Source: Pseudomonadota bacterium
GTDB lineage: Bacteria; Pseudomonadota; Alphaproteobacteria; Caulobacterales; Caulobacteraceae
Assembly: GCA_023390245.1 (NCBI GenBank)
Contig: JAEWDF010000036.1
Span: forward strand, 1 to 64,000
Direction of reading: 5' to 3'
Length of the DNA stretch: 64,000 nt
Numbering within the stretch: position 1 is the first letter of the stretch; the number at the start of each line of letters is the position of its first letter. Under the pieces are notes generated by a model. It did not search any database, was not told the origin of the DNA, and was given only the letters and a program-made list of their open reading frames with translations. The position numbers were made by a program, and so were the translations under genes. Below are positions 35,748 to 46,577 of this stretch, piece after piece.

Positions 35748-36203
35748 TCAGTGGCCGGCGTGATCGATGGACGGGGCTCGCACCGGGGCCTGCACCGTCA
35801 CCTCGGACGCCGAGGCGAAGCGCAGGGTCAGGGGCGCGGTCTCGCCTTCGACCAGCGGCCCGGTCAGGCCGATCAGCATGATGTGGTTCCCGCCGGGCGC
35901 CAGGGTGACGGTCTTCCCCGCCGGCAGGGGCAGGCCGTCCTTCATTTCGCCCATCCGCATCACGCCGCCGGCCATGCTCATCTCATGGATCTGGAGCTGG
36001 GCGGCGCGAGGGCTGGAGCCGCCGGTCAGCCGATCGTCGGTCGCAGCGGTGAAGGCAGCGTAGCAGGCGCCCGCGCGCGCGCCGTTCGGCGTGGGGCGGC
36101 ACCAGGCGTCGGTCACCGTGACGGCGGCGTCCTGGACCGGAGGGGCGGGGCGGGGGCCGCAGGCGGCCAGCGCGACCAAGGGGAGGAGGAGAAGGCGCTT
36201 CAT
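35748..36203 (-). CDS. PCu(A)C-type periplasmic copper chaperone, lipoprotein
   Basis: The 151-residue product has a lipobox (LVALAAC). The PCuAC copper site follows as HEMSMAGGVMRMGEM with a histidine and several methionines, and GGNHIMLIGLTGPL supplies the second histidine-methionine pair. PCuAC proteins deliver Cu(I) to the CuA and CuB sites of cytochrome oxidase or collect copper in the periplasm. I chose the ATG at 36203, which has GGAG about 6 nt upstream. It is the last gene of a three-gene copper operon. Confidence 0.9.
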   Translation of the reverse strand: MKRLLLLPLVALAACGPRPAPPVQDAAVTVTDAWCRPTPNGARAGACYAAFTAATDDRLTGGSSPRAAQLQIHEMSMAGGVMRMGEMKDGLPLPAGKTVTLAPGGNHIMLIGLTGPLVEGETAPLTLRFASASEVTVQAPVRAPSIDHAGH

Positions 36204-36214
36204 CTTGGGCTCCA

Positions 36215-38278
36215 TCAATAGGTCAGGCGCAGGCCGACGAACAGGGACCGTCCGTCGCCGGGGAAGAAGACGGCGGTGGACGCCGCGCGGGCGTCGGTGA
36301 CGGCGCTGAAGTTGGAGACATACCGCTCATCGAACAGGTTGCGGATGTCGGCGAAGGCGGCGACGCGGGGCGTCATGTTCCAGCCCAGGTTCAGGTTGGC
36401 GACCGCATAGGACGGCGCCTTCAGGGTGTTGGCGTAGTCGACCCAGGACTCGGCGACCGACCATTCCACGCCGGGCGCGGCAAACCAGCCGGACGGGTGG
36501 TCGTAGCGCAACTCCGCCCGGTACAGGTGCGGCGGCACGACGGGCAGGCGGTTGTCGCCATAGACCTTGTCGTCCTCGAAGAAGAAGTCGGACCAGGCGT
36601 AGGTCTGGCGCAGCCGCCAGCCCGGCGCGAAGCGCCAGTCCAACCCGGCCTCGATCCCCTGGTGCACGGTCGGACCGGCGTTGAAGGTCGCCGCCGGAAT
36701 GCCCAGGCCGGCGTCGGGAATGAAGTTCAGCAGTTCATGCTCCAGCTCGGCGCGATAGGCGGTCAGGTCCCAGGTGACGGCGCCGCGCCGGCCGCGCGTC
36801 CCGGCCTCCCAGGTCACGGCCTCCTGCGGGACCAGCGGCTGGAAGCCGCCGGTGGTGGGCGATAGGGAGGAGAAATTCGGCGGCTCGACCGAGCGGGTGA
36901 CGTTGGCGAACACTTGGGCGCCGTCCTCGGTCTCCCACAGCAGGCCGGCGCGGGGCGCGAACCAGTCGTAGGTCTTGCCGGTCTCCAGGTCGAAGGTCGC
37001 GGGCGCGCCGGGGACGGCGAAGCTGCGATAGTCCCGCTCGGCCCGGCCCCAGGTCCCGCCGGCGACCAGGGCCAGCCGGTCGGTGACGAACAGGCGGCCC
37101 TCGGCGAAGGCGTCCAGTCCCTTGGCGTTCTGGTCGCTGCGGGCGGTCAGGGCGCCGTGCTCGCCGTTCAGATTGACCCACTGCCGGGCGTCCAGGTCGC
37201 CCTGGCGGAGCCACAGGCCGTAGAAGGCGTCGGCGCGCAGGCCGGCGACCCGCCCCCGCCAGTCGAACCGGCCGAAGGCGCCGTAGTTGCGGCTCTGCTG
37301 GTCCAGGACCTGGAAGATCGGATGGTCCAGGTCCTTCCATGTCCCGTAGAGCGCGCCCTCGAAGACGGTGGATTCGCCCAGCCGCCAGTGGGTCTGGAGG
37401 GCCGAGCGGATGGAGACCATGTTGCGCTGGTAGTTGAGGGCGACATTGCCGGGGTTCGCTGCGCGCGGATCGGACAGGGCGGCGTCCAGGTCCACGCTGC
37501 CGGGGATCTCCTGATGGATGTCGCCGCCGGAGACCAGCAGGCGCACCTCCCGGTCCTGGCCGAAGGTCCGGCCAAGATTGGCGGACAGGTGCAGGGACTG
37601 GCCCTCGCTCTGGTCGCGCCAGCCGTCGACGGACTGGCCGGTGACGGCGGCGAAGCCGTCCCAGTCGCCGCGCACGGCGGCGGCCTCGGCGTGAAGGCGG
37701 GCCGTCCCCCAGGCGCCGCCGTCCAGGCGCAGGCTGAGGTCCGAGCCGGCGGTGCGGCCGGTGGGCGTGACCAGGTTGATCGCCCCACCCAGCAGGGCGC
37801 CGCCGAAGCGCAGGGCGTTGCCGCCCTTGTAGACCTCGGTGTAGCGGGCGATCAGCGGGTCGATCAGCTGGAAGTCGCCATAGCCGTCGGCCTCGTTGAA
37901 CGGCACGCCGTCCTGCGCCAGCAGGGTTCCGCGGTTGTGGTTGGGATTGCCGACGCCGGAGCCCCGGATCGACAGGCGGACGTCGCCGCCCCACTTCTTC
38001 TGGGCGTAGACGCCCGGCGCGTCGCGCAGCACGTCGGCCAGGTTCGGCGCATAGCGGTCGGCGTAGGATTCGGCCGAGACGACGGCCACGGCGCCGGGCG
38101 TGCGGCTGAGCCGGTCACGCGCCTCGGCCACCACGGCGGGATCGGTCTCGTCCCGGCGGGCGGTGACGATGACGCTGTCGAGAACGACGGGTTGGGACGC
38201 CTGGGCCAGGACGGGCGCGGGTGCGGCCACGGCCGCGAGCAGCAGCGCGCCGGGCGCCGCCCTCAGGTGCAGAGACAT
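36215..38278 (-). CDS. TonB-dependent receptor, probably copper-specific
   Basis: The 687-residue outer-membrane protein has a signal ending APVLAQA, a TonB-box-like DSVIVTARR, a plug domain (YAPNLADVLRDAPGVYAQKK, then RLSIRGSGVGNPNHNRG) and a barrel ending in LRLTY with a terminal aromatic. A PCuAC chaperone and a DUF2946 gene on either side indicate an OprC/NosA-type copper receptor. Substrate is inferred from context. I chose the ATG at 38278; the longer upstream frame lacks a signal. Its TGA overlaps the region of the next gene's alternative start. Confidence 0.88.
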   Translation of the reverse strand: MSLHLRAAPGALLLAAVAAPAPVLAQASQPVVLDSVIVTARRDETDPAVVAEARDRLSRTPGAVAVVSAESYADRYAPNLADVLRDAPGVYAQKKWGGDVRLSIRGSGVGNPNHNRGTLLAQDGVPFNEADGYGDFQLIDPLIARYTEVYKGGNALRFGGALLGGAINLVTPTGRTAGSDLSLRLDGGAWGTARLHAEAAAVRGDWDGFAAVTGQSVDGWRDQSEGQSLHLSANLGRTFGQDREVRLLVSGGDIHQEIPGSVDLDAALSDPRAANPGNVALNYQRNMVSIRSALQTHWRLGESTVFEGALYGTWKDLDHPIFQVLDQQSRNYGAFGRFDWRGRVAGLRADAFYGLWLRQGDLDARQWVNLNGEHGALTARSDQNAKGLDAFAEGRLFVTDRLALVAGGTWGRAERDYRSFAVPGAPATFDLETGKTYDWFAPRAGLLWETEDGAQVFANVTRSVEPPNFSSLSPTTGGFQPLVPQEAVTWEAGTRGRRGAVTWDLTAYRAELEHELLNFIPDAGLGIPAATFNAGPTVHQGIEAGLDWRFAPGWRLRQTYAWSDFFFEDDKVYGDNRLPVVPPHLYRAELRYDHPSGWFAAPGVEWSVAESWVDYANTLKAPSYAVANLNLGWNMTPRVAAFADIRNLFDERYVSNFSAVTDARAASTAVFFPGDGRSLFVGLRLTY

Positions 38279-38348
38279 GGGAGGTTTCCTGAATGCAGAG
38301 ACGATCAGGCGCGCGGCATGGGCCGACGCGCGGGTTCGAAGTCCGGAT

Positions 38349-38735
38349 TCAGGCGTGGGGCGGAGCTGTGGAGGGCGGACGCGGCGGGGCGCGGGCCGGC
38401 GGCGGGGGGCTGGCCGGGACCGCGGCGTAGGCGACCGGCTCGAGCCGGCGGATAACGCGGACGGGCTCGGGCGCGGGCGGCGCCGGGAGGGCGGCGGCCA
38501 ACGGCATGACGCAGGCGGCGCACTTGACGCCGACATCCTTGCGGATCGGGCCATCGACGCCGCCGACCTGGATGGTCCGGGGGCCTTCGGCCGAACAGAT
38601 GACCAGGGGATGGCCCGGCCGCGCCGCCGCCAGCGCCGCGAAGGGCAGCAGGGTCCCGAGCGCGAGCGCGAACACCGCCGCCAGGAAGGCCAGCGACTTC
38701 GCGATGGACCAATTGTCGGCCTGGCTGCGGGTCAC
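38349..38735 (-). CDS. DUF2946 family protein
   Basis: The 128-residue product begins at a GTG (38735), has an N-terminal membrane segment (AKSLAFLAAVFALALGTLLP) and the family LVICSAEGPRTIQVGG stretch, followed by a KCAACVMPLAAALP motif with a CxxC pair that could bind copper. The C-terminus is Pro/Ala-rich and low in complexity. DUF2946 genes often sit next to copper TonB receptors, as here, 70 nt upstream of one. Confidence 0.78.
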   Translation of the reverse strand: MTRSQADNWSIAKSLAFLAAVFALALGTLLPFAALAAARPGHPLVICSAEGPRTIQVGGVDGPIRKDVGVKCAACVMPLAAALPAPPAPEPVRVIRRLEPVAYAAVPASPPPPARAPPRPPSTAPPHA

Positions 38736-38781
38736 GCGCCGGCTTTACGTCGTTTCGACGCCCAGGCCTAGGGGCGGGCGG

Positions 38782-39072
38782 TCAATGCGACGCCCTGGGT
38801 TCGCGGCCGAAGGCGACCCGCAGTTCATCCTTGGCCTTTTCCAGCACCTTCACGCGCTCGGCCGGCAGGTTTTCCCCGGCGCGATTGATGTAGAAGGTCA
38901 GCATGGACATGGCCGACTGGAAGGGCGTGCCCTTCTTGCGGCGGCTGTGTTCGGCGCTGCGCTTCAGGGATCGGGCGATCGTCTTGGGATCGTCGGATTC
39001 GAACAGGTGCGGCTTCACGTCCAGGGCGTCGCTGGTGTCGGTGACGTGCTGGGACCATTTCCTCGTCGGCAT
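38782..39072 (-). CDS. DUF3175 family protein
   Basis: The 96-residue basic protein starts MPTRKWSQHVTDTSDALDVK and carries DPKTIARSLKRSAEHSRRKK, then SAMSMLTFYINRAGENLPAE, the hallmark of DUF3175. The function is unknown and no signal or membrane segment is seen. It lies 50 nt downstream of pth, in the same direction, and could be co-transcribed with it. Confidence 0.85.
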   Translation of the reverse strand: MPTRKWSQHVTDTSDALDVKPHLFESDDPKTIARSLKRSAEHSRRKKGTPFQSAMSMLTFYINRAGENLPAERVKVLEKAKDELRVAFGREPRASH

Positions 39073-39122
39073 GGCGAGCTCTCCTTGCACAAGGGAGAAC
39101 CCGGAGGTCCGGCGTAGTGTTC

Positions 39123-39743
39123 CTACAGTTCGCCGCGCGCCGCCTGGCGGGGGCTGAACTTGGGCGCGGGGGCCAGGCGCATCACCTCGCCCTGGTAGCG
39201 CTCGTCGTCGCCGGCCAGGGCGAAGGGCAGGGCGTCGGCGCAGGCCTGGAGCAGGGCGTTCAACCACGGCTGGTCCGCCTTGTGGAAGTCGCCCAGCACA
39301 TGCGGCATGACCAGATGCTTCTCGCCCGGATGGCCGATGCCCATGCGGGCGCGGCGGAAGTCGGGACCGATCTGGCTGATCAGCGATCGTATGCCGTTCT
39401 GGCCCGCCGCGCCGCCGCCGGTCTTCATGCGGAAGCGGCCGGGCGCCAGATCGATCTCGTCGTGGAAGACGATGATCTCGGACGGCTTGATCTTGTAGAA
39501 GCGCGCCGCCTCTCCGACGGCGCGGCCGCTCTCGTTCATATAGGTCTGGGGCTTCATCAGCAGGACCCTGACCGGGCCGTCCGGCGTGTCGACCTCGCCC
39601 TCGCTGACGATCGACTGGAACTTGGCCCGAGCGGTCCCGAAGCGCCAGCGGCGCGCGATCTCGTCGGCCGCCATGAAGCCGATGTTGTGCCGGTTCTTCT
39701 CGTACTTCGCGCCCGGATTGCCGAGCCCCGCGATGATGATCAT
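39123..39743 (-). CDS. pth: Peptidyl-tRNA hydrolase
   Basis: Pth recycles tRNAs by hydrolysing peptidyl-tRNA. The 206-residue product begins MIIIAGLGNPGAKYEKNRHN, whose histidine and asparagine are the classic active site. LLMKPQTYMNESGRAV and the VFHDEIDLAPGRFR stretch, with the catalytic aspartate, follow. The length is normal. In many bacteria pth follows rplY directly; here a toxin-antitoxin pair lies between them, 5 nt upstream of pth. Confidence 0.95.
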   Translation of the reverse strand: MIIIAGLGNPGAKYEKNRHNIGFMAADEIARRWRFGTARAKFQSIVSEGEVDTPDGPVRVLLMKPQTYMNESGRAVGEAARFYKIKPSEIIVFHDEIDLAPGRFRMKTGGGAAGQNGIRSLISQIGPDFRRARMGIGHPGEKHLVMPHVLGDFHKADQPWLNALLQACADALPFALAGDDERYQGEVMRLAPAPKFSPRQAARGEL

Positions 39744-39748
39744 GACGT

Positions 39749-40075
39749 TCAGTCGCCCAGACCGAGGACGAACATCAAGCTGGAATCGAGCGCGCTCAGT
39801 TCAGCGGCTGTGAGTTGTCCGATGCGTTCGCGACACCGCCGACGCGGCACGGCCGTCACCTTGTCGGTCATGATCACGGAAGGCGCGCCCAGGCCATTCT
39901 CAGGCCCAGGGGCGATCATCATCCGGAAAGGACCCGCCGTCGAGGCGTCGGATGTCATGGGACAGACCAGCAGGCTTTCGGCGTCGAACAGCGCCTCGCT
40001 CTGCACGAGCACGGCGGGCCGCGGCTTGCCGTAGTCGCCGGACAGGACGACGATCAGAAGGTCGCCGCGCTTCAT
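39749..40075 (-). CDS. MazF/PemK-type toxin (endoribonuclease)
   Basis: The 108-residue product begins MKRGDLLIVVLSGDYGKPRP, the MazF/PemK signature with the GDxGKPRPA loop. It also has SLLVCPMTS and the VIMTDKVTAVPRRRCRERIG segment. These toxins cut mRNA at short sequences when their antitoxin decays. The ATG overlaps the stop of the upstream antitoxin gene by 4 nt, and pth starts 5 nt downstream. Target sequence unknown. Confidence 0.92.
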   Translation of the reverse strand: MKRGDLLIVVLSGDYGKPRPAVLVQSEALFDAESLLVCPMTSDASTAGPFRMMIAPGPENGLGAPSVIMTDKVTAVPRRRCRERIGQLTAAELSALDSSLMFVLGLGD

Positions 40076-40293
40076 TCAGGAAGCGAGGCCCATAGATCGG
40101 CGGTTATCTCTTCCATGTCGGCCAGGACCTGGGCGTCCTCTTCGGAGGCGTTGATGCGGTCCACGGCGTCGCGAATTCGATCCCGCACGCCCGGCGCTTC
40201 GAGATCGACCACCCAGCGGCGCACTTCCTTGTACCCGCGCGCGCGCATGTCGCCGGGGTCGGACTCCTCGGAAGGGGGGGGCGCGCCGTCCAT
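40072..40293 (-). CDS. MazE-like antitoxin (DUF3018 type)
   Basis: The 73-residue product carries MRARGYKEVRRWVVDLEAPG, which matches the RxxG-xxxVxxWVVD pattern of antitoxin MazE-like (DUF3018) proteins, and an acidic C-terminus (NASEEDAQVLADMEEI) that would block the toxin. The start could be the ATG at 40293 or an upstream in-frame codon near 40329. It overlaps the toxin gene by 4 nt. It lies downstream of the rplY terminator. Confidence 0.82.
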   Translation of the reverse strand: MDGAPPPSEESDPGDMRARGYKEVRRWVVDLEAPGVRDRIRDAVDRINASEEDAQVLADMEEITADLWASLPE

Positions 40294-40332
40294 GTGCTGG
40301 AATTTAGGACAGCCGGTCCTTCCGGTCAAAGA

Positions 40333-40363
40333 AAAGCCCCGCCGCGGCGAACCGGGCGGGGCG
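40333..40363 (-). terminator. Intrinsic terminator of rplY
   Basis: On the minus strand GCCCCGCC (from 40363) pairs with GGCGGGGC, and the stem is followed by TTTTCTTT. It lies 25 nt after the rplY stop and separates rplY from the toxin-antitoxin pair, so the latter should have its own promoter. Confidence 0.88.
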
Positions 40364-40387
40364 TAATCCTCGCGAAGGATGGAAGGC

Positions 40388-41029
40388 TCAGTCTTCGCTC
40401 TTCTCTTCAGTGGTTTCGGCCGGGGCCTCCGCGGCGTCCGCGGCCTCGTCGGCGGCGGCCGACAGGGCGGCCGAGGACACCTTGATGGTCGCGATCACGA
40501 AGTCGCGGTCGCCGATGGTCGGCTCGGCGCCCTTCAGGTCGATGTCCGAAATGCGGATGGTGTCGCCCATCTTGTGGTTCATCAGGTCGACGACCAGCTC
40601 TTCCGGGATGCGGTCGGCGCGGACCGACACTTCCACGGCGTGACGGACGACTTCCAGCGAACCGCCCTGGCGGTTGAAGGGGGCGTCTTCCAGGTTCTTG
40701 AAGTGGACCGGAACCTCGATCTTGATCGTGCCCTTCTCGTCGACGCGCATCAGGTCGAAGTGCATCGGACGGTCGGTGACCGGGTCGAACTGGACGTCCT
40801 TGGCGATGACCGGCTGGGTCTCGTCGCCGTACTTCAGCGTCACCAGGTGGCCCAGCAGCTTGCCGGTGTAGAGCGACTTGCGGAAGTCCTTCTCGTTCAC
40901 CGCGATGGCGACCGGGGCCTTGTCGCCGCCGTACAGCACGCCCGGCACGGCGCCGGCGCGACGCGCGGCGCGGGCGCCGCCGGTGCCGACGCCTTCACGG
41001 ACGTCCACGTTTAGAATGATCTCGGCCAT
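40388..41029 (-). CDS. rplY: 50S ribosomal protein L25 (general stress protein CTC form)
   Basis: L25 binds 5S rRNA in the large ribosomal subunit. The 213-residue product is the long CTC form with an N-terminal L25 domain (VREGVGTGGARAARRAGAVP, then GVLYGGDKAPVAIAV) and a beta-rich TL5-like C-terminal domain (VRHAVEVSVRADRIPEELVV), ending in an acidic alanine-rich tail. The length is normal for alphaproteobacteria. The tail (DEAADAAEAPAETTEEKSED) is low in complexity. Confidence 0.94.
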   Translation of the reverse strand: MAEIILNVDVREGVGTGGARAARRAGAVPGVLYGGDKAPVAIAVNEKDFRKSLYTGKLLGHLVTLKYGDETQPVIAKDVQFDPVTDRPMHFDLMRVDEKGTIKIEVPVHFKNLEDAPFNRQGGSLEVVRHAVEVSVRADRIPEELVVDLMNHKMGDTIRISDIDLKGAEPTIGDRDFVIATIKVSSAALSAAADEAADAAEAPAETTEEKSED

Positions 41030-41117
41030 CTGGCTGCCTCAACAAACAACGGAAACGCCGCGCTGACGAAAGGGCCCGCGCGGCGGGGTCATGAACCCTC
41101 GAATTCAAGAGCGCGGG

Positions 41118-41146
41118 CTATTACACGCATCGCGGCCTGGGCGCAA
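41118..41146 (-). promoter_or_regulatory. Candidate housekeeping promoter of rplY
   Basis: Read on the minus strand, TTGCGC (41146-41141) and TAATAG (41123-41118) are separated by exactly 17 nt, a fair sigma-70 type -35/-10 pair. The predicted leader before the rplY ATG is about 80 nt. No transcription data are available. Confidence 0.4.
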
Positions 41147-41166
41147 CCGCCTGGATCGGCCGCCGC

Positions 41167-43458
<2,292 letters not shown>

Positions 43459-43597
43459 GCCGTCCCCTTTCGAGCGCAAGCCTCGCCGAAAGTCCTAAAG
43501 AAAACGTGCGATGAGGGCGGCGACGGGCGCGCCCTGTCGGCGCGTCGTCACAGAATCCGTGCAAGGATGGACGTTCGTCGTTCGGATGCGTCCGCCC

Positions 43598-45007
43598 ATG
43601 CCCTATGAATTCCAGACATCGCCCGTCGCGCCGACGCCCGCGTCCCGCATGTGGACCGTGGGCGCCAGCATCGCGATCGCCGTGACGGTGCTGCTGGCCT
43701 TGGCGATCGCCCATCCGGAGCTGGCCGGCTGGCTGGTCGGCGGGGCGGCGGCGACGGCCGGGTCGGCCTGGCTGCTGAATGCGCATCCGCGCCGAACAGC
43801 CGCGACGGCGGCGACCGAGACGCGCGACGCCGACGCCGAGCCGGACGGGGTCGAGGCCCACCTGCTGGACCAGGTCTTCGAAGGGCTGGACGATCCCGTG
43901 CTGGTCGTCAGCGGCGGAGAGCCCGACGACATCGCGGGGCGGCGGGTGATCATGGCCAATGCGGCCGCCCGCGACCTGCTGCGCATCCAGCGGCAGGGGG
44001 CGCTGCTGGTCCAGGTCATGCGCGAGCCGGGCGTGCTGGAGGCGGTGGACGAGGCGTTGTTCGGCGGCGTGTCGCGCACCACCGACTACGCCACCGGAGG
44101 GCAGAGGGACCGGCGCTGGCGCGCATGGACGCGGCCGCTGGGGGAGGATGGCCCGCCGCTGGCCCTGATCGTGCTGCGCGACGAGACCGACGCGCGGCGA
44201 AGCGAGATGATGCGCGTCGACTTCCTGGCCAACGCCAGCCATGAGCTGCGCACGCCGCTGGCCTCGCTGAGCGGCTTCATCGAAACGCTGAAGGGCCATG
44301 CGCGCGAGGATTCGGCGGCCCGCGACCGCTTCCTGGACATCATGGCCGCCCAGGCCGAACGGATGACGCGCCTGGTCGCCGACCTGCTGTCGCTGAGCCG
44401 GATCGAACTGAACGAGCATATTCCGCCTTCCGGCCGCGTCGACCTGGATCGCGCCGCCGGCGACGTGGTCGATGCGGTCAGCGTGCTGGTCCAGGAGAAG
44501 CAGGTGACGGTGGCGCTGGATCGCGGCGAGGCGCGGGCCTCGGTCAACGGCGACCGCGACGAGATTATCCAGGTGGTGCAGAACCTGCTGGACAACGCCT
44601 TGAAATATTCGACCGCGGGCGGGCGGGTGGAGGTGACGGTGTGCGCCGACCTGTCGTTCGACGAGGCCTCGGCGGCGCGGATGCCGGGGGCGAACCGCCT
44701 GCCTCTGGTGTCGCCGGACCGTTCGGCGGGGACCGCCTATGCGGCGGTGACGGTGCGCGACCACGGTCCCGGCATGGCGCGCGAATACCTGCCGCGCCTG
44801 ACCGAGCGCTTCTACCGCATCGAGGGCCAGAAGAGCGGCGAACGGCAGGGCACCGGCCTGGGGCTGGCCATCGTCAAGCACATCATCAACCGCCACCAGG
44901 GCGGTCTGATGGTCGAGAGCGCCCCGGGGCAGGGCGCGGCCTTCACCGCCTGGTTCCCGATGACGGCGCAGCGGCGCGAGGCGGCGCCGATCGCCCGCCT
45001 GGGGTGA
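43598..45007 (+). CDS. phoR: Phosphate regulon sensor histidine kinase PhoR
   Basis: PhoR phosphorylates PhoB when phosphate is scarce. The 469-residue product has two N-terminal membrane helices, a PAS-like region (EGLDDPVLVVSGG), the H-box FLANASHELRTPLASLSGFI, an N-box (QVVQNLLDNALKYS) and G boxes (DHGPGMAREYLPRLTERFYR, GTGLGLAIVKH). Family N-termini fit the ATG at 43598; the ATG at 43586 is also possible. The pst genes and phoB follow, so it belongs to the Pho system, but it lies upstream of the Pho box and is likely expressed separately. Confidence 0.94.
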   Translation: MPYEFQTSPVAPTPASRMWTVGASIAIAVTVLLALAIAHPELAGWLVGGAAATAGSAWLLNAHPRRTAATAATETRDADAEPDGVEAHLLDQVFEGLDDPVLVVSGGEPDDIAGRRVIMANAAARDLLRIQRQGALLVQVMREPGVLEAVDEALFGGVSRTTDYATGGQRDRRWRAWTRPLGEDGPPLALIVLRDETDARRSEMMRVDFLANASHELRTPLASLSGFIETLKGHAREDSAARDRFLDIMAAQAERMTRLVADLLSLSRIELNEHIPPSGRVDLDRAAGDVVDAVSVLVQEKQVTVALDRGEARASVNGDRDEIIQVVQNLLDNALKYSTAGGRVEVTVCADLSFDEASAARMPGANRLPLVSPDRSAGTAYAAVTVRDHGPGMAREYLPRLTERFYRIEGQKSGERQGTGLGLAIVKHIINRHQGGLMVESAPGQGAAFTAWFPMTAQRREAAPIARLG

Positions 45008-45026
45008 GGCGCGGGCGGCCCGGCCG

Positions 45027-45059
45027 CTGTAATGGAACTGTCATGCGGCTGTCTTAATC
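45027..45059 (+). promoter_or_regulatory. Pho box, three 11-bp direct repeats
   Basis: Three tandem 11-nt units begin CTGTAAT (45027), CTGTCAT (45038) and CTGTCTT (45049). A fourth, degenerate unit (CGCTGACC) follows at 45060. This matches the CTGTCAT-N4 spacing of PhoB sites. It lies 88 nt before the pstC start, so phosphorylated PhoB should activate pstCAB-phoU-phoB from here. Confidence 0.9.
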
Positions 45060-45146
45060 CGCTGACCATTCACGGGCAGAAGTCGCGCCACGTCGAACCG
45101 GGCGCTCCGGTTCCGACGATTCGCGCCGTTTCCGCCCGGACTTCGA

Positions 45147-46577
45147 ATGATCTGGATCTGCCTGCTGGTCATCCTCGCGCTCGGCGCGGCCGCCTTCGTG
45201 GGCGGCCGGGCGCTGGCGCGGCGGCGGCTGGCGGGGACGACAGCCCATTCGCGTCCGGCCCAGCACGGCGCCTACGCCTTGATCTGGGTGGCGATCCCGG
45301 CGCTGGCCGTCCTGGTCCTGTCGGGCGCCTTCGCCGCGCCGCTGGAACGGCAGCTGATCGCTGCGGGTACGCCTGACGCCGTCGCCGCGCTTGAGCCTTT
45401 CCGCCGTGACGCCTTCTTCGCCGACGCTCACCGCGTCGGCCGGGGACAGCCCGCACTCCAGATCTGGGAGCAGCCGCTGGCCGAGCAGCTGCCGGCCGAG
45501 GCGCGCCGCATGGTGCGCACCGAGCGCACCCTGCAATGGGGCGCGGTCTTCGCCGCCCTGCTGGCCGCCGCCATGGGCGGCCTGTTCGCCTTCAGTCAGG
45601 TTCGGCCGCAGACCCGCGCCCGCAACCGCGTCGAGGGCTGGGTCTGGGGCGCGCTGTTCATCTGCTCGGTGGTGGCCATCCTGACGACGGTCGGCATCAT
45701 CTCCTCCCTGGCGTTCGATTCCCTGCGCTTCTTCCAGCGCGTGCCGGTGACCGAGTTCCTGTTCGGAACGCAATGGAGCCCCCAGATCGCGATCCGCGCC
45801 GACCAGGTCGGATCGACCGGCGCCTTCGGGGCCGTGCCGCTGTTCGTCGGCACGCTGCTGATCATGCTGATCGCCATGGCGGTGGCCGGCCCCATCGGCC
45901 TGCTGTCGGCCATCTACCTGTCGGAATACGCCGGGCGCGGAACGCGCGCCGTCATCAAGCCGGTGCTGGAGATCCTGGCCGGGGTGCCGACGGTGGTCTA
46001 CGGCTTCTTCGCCGCCCTGACGGTGGGGCCGGCGCTGCGGGTCTTCTTCAACGAGATCGGCCTGTTCCTGATCGGCGGGCCGCTGGATGGCGTCGGCCAG
46101 TACCTGGCGCTGGTGCAGAACCAGATGGCGCTGACCGCCGGGGCGGTGATGGGCATCATGCTGATCCCGTTCGTCTCGTCCCTGTCGGACGACATCCTGA
46201 ACGCGGTGCCGCAGAGCCTGCGCGACGGCTCCTTCGCCATGGGCGCGACCCAGTCCGAGACGGTCAAACGCGTGCTGCTGCCGGCCGCCCTGCCGGGCAT
46301 CGCCGGCGCCCTGCTGCTGGCCGTGTCGCGCGCCATCGGCGAGACGATGATCGTGACCATGGCCGCCGGCCTGGCGGCCAATCTGACGCTCAATCCGCTG
46401 GACACGGTGACGACGGTGACGGTGCAGATCGTCACCCTGCTGACCGGCGACCAGGAGTTCAACAGCGCCAAGACCCTGTCGGCCTTCGGCCTGGGGCTGA
46501 CGCTGTTCCTCGTGACGCTGATGCTGAACATCGTGGCCCAGCGCATCGTCCAGACCTACCGGGAACAGTATGACTGA
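45147..46577 (+). CDS. pstC: Phosphate ABC transporter permease PstC
   Basis: PstC is one of two membrane subunits of the high-affinity phosphate transporter. The 476-residue product is longer than the E. coli form because of a ~170-residue N-terminal extension with extra membrane helices, as is usual in alphaproteobacteria. The permease core shows the EAA-type loop (VPQSLRDGSFAMGATQSETV) and LAGVPTVVYGFFAAL. It overlaps pstA by 8 nt. It is directly behind the Pho box. Confidence 0.94.
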   Translation: MIWICLLVILALGAAAFVGGRALARRRLAGTTAHSRPAQHGAYALIWVAIPALAVLVLSGAFAAPLERQLIAAGTPDAVAALEPFRRDAFFADAHRVGRGQPALQIWEQPLAEQLPAEARRMVRTERTLQWGAVFAALLAAAMGGLFAFSQVRPQTRARNRVEGWVWGALFICSVVAILTTVGIISSLAFDSLRFFQRVPVTEFLFGTQWSPQIAIRADQVGSTGAFGAVPLFVGTLLIMLIAMAVAGPIGLLSAIYLSEYAGRGTRAVIKPVLEILAGVPTVVYGFFAALTVGPALRVFFNEIGLFLIGGPLDGVGQYLALVQNQMALTAGAVMGIMLIPFVSSLSDDILNAVPQSLRDGSFAMGATQSETVKRVLLPAALPGIAGALLLAVSRAIGETMIVTMAAGLAANLTLNPLDTVTTVTVQIVTLLTGDQEFNSAKTLSAFGLGLTLFLVTLMLNIVAQRIVQTYREQYD

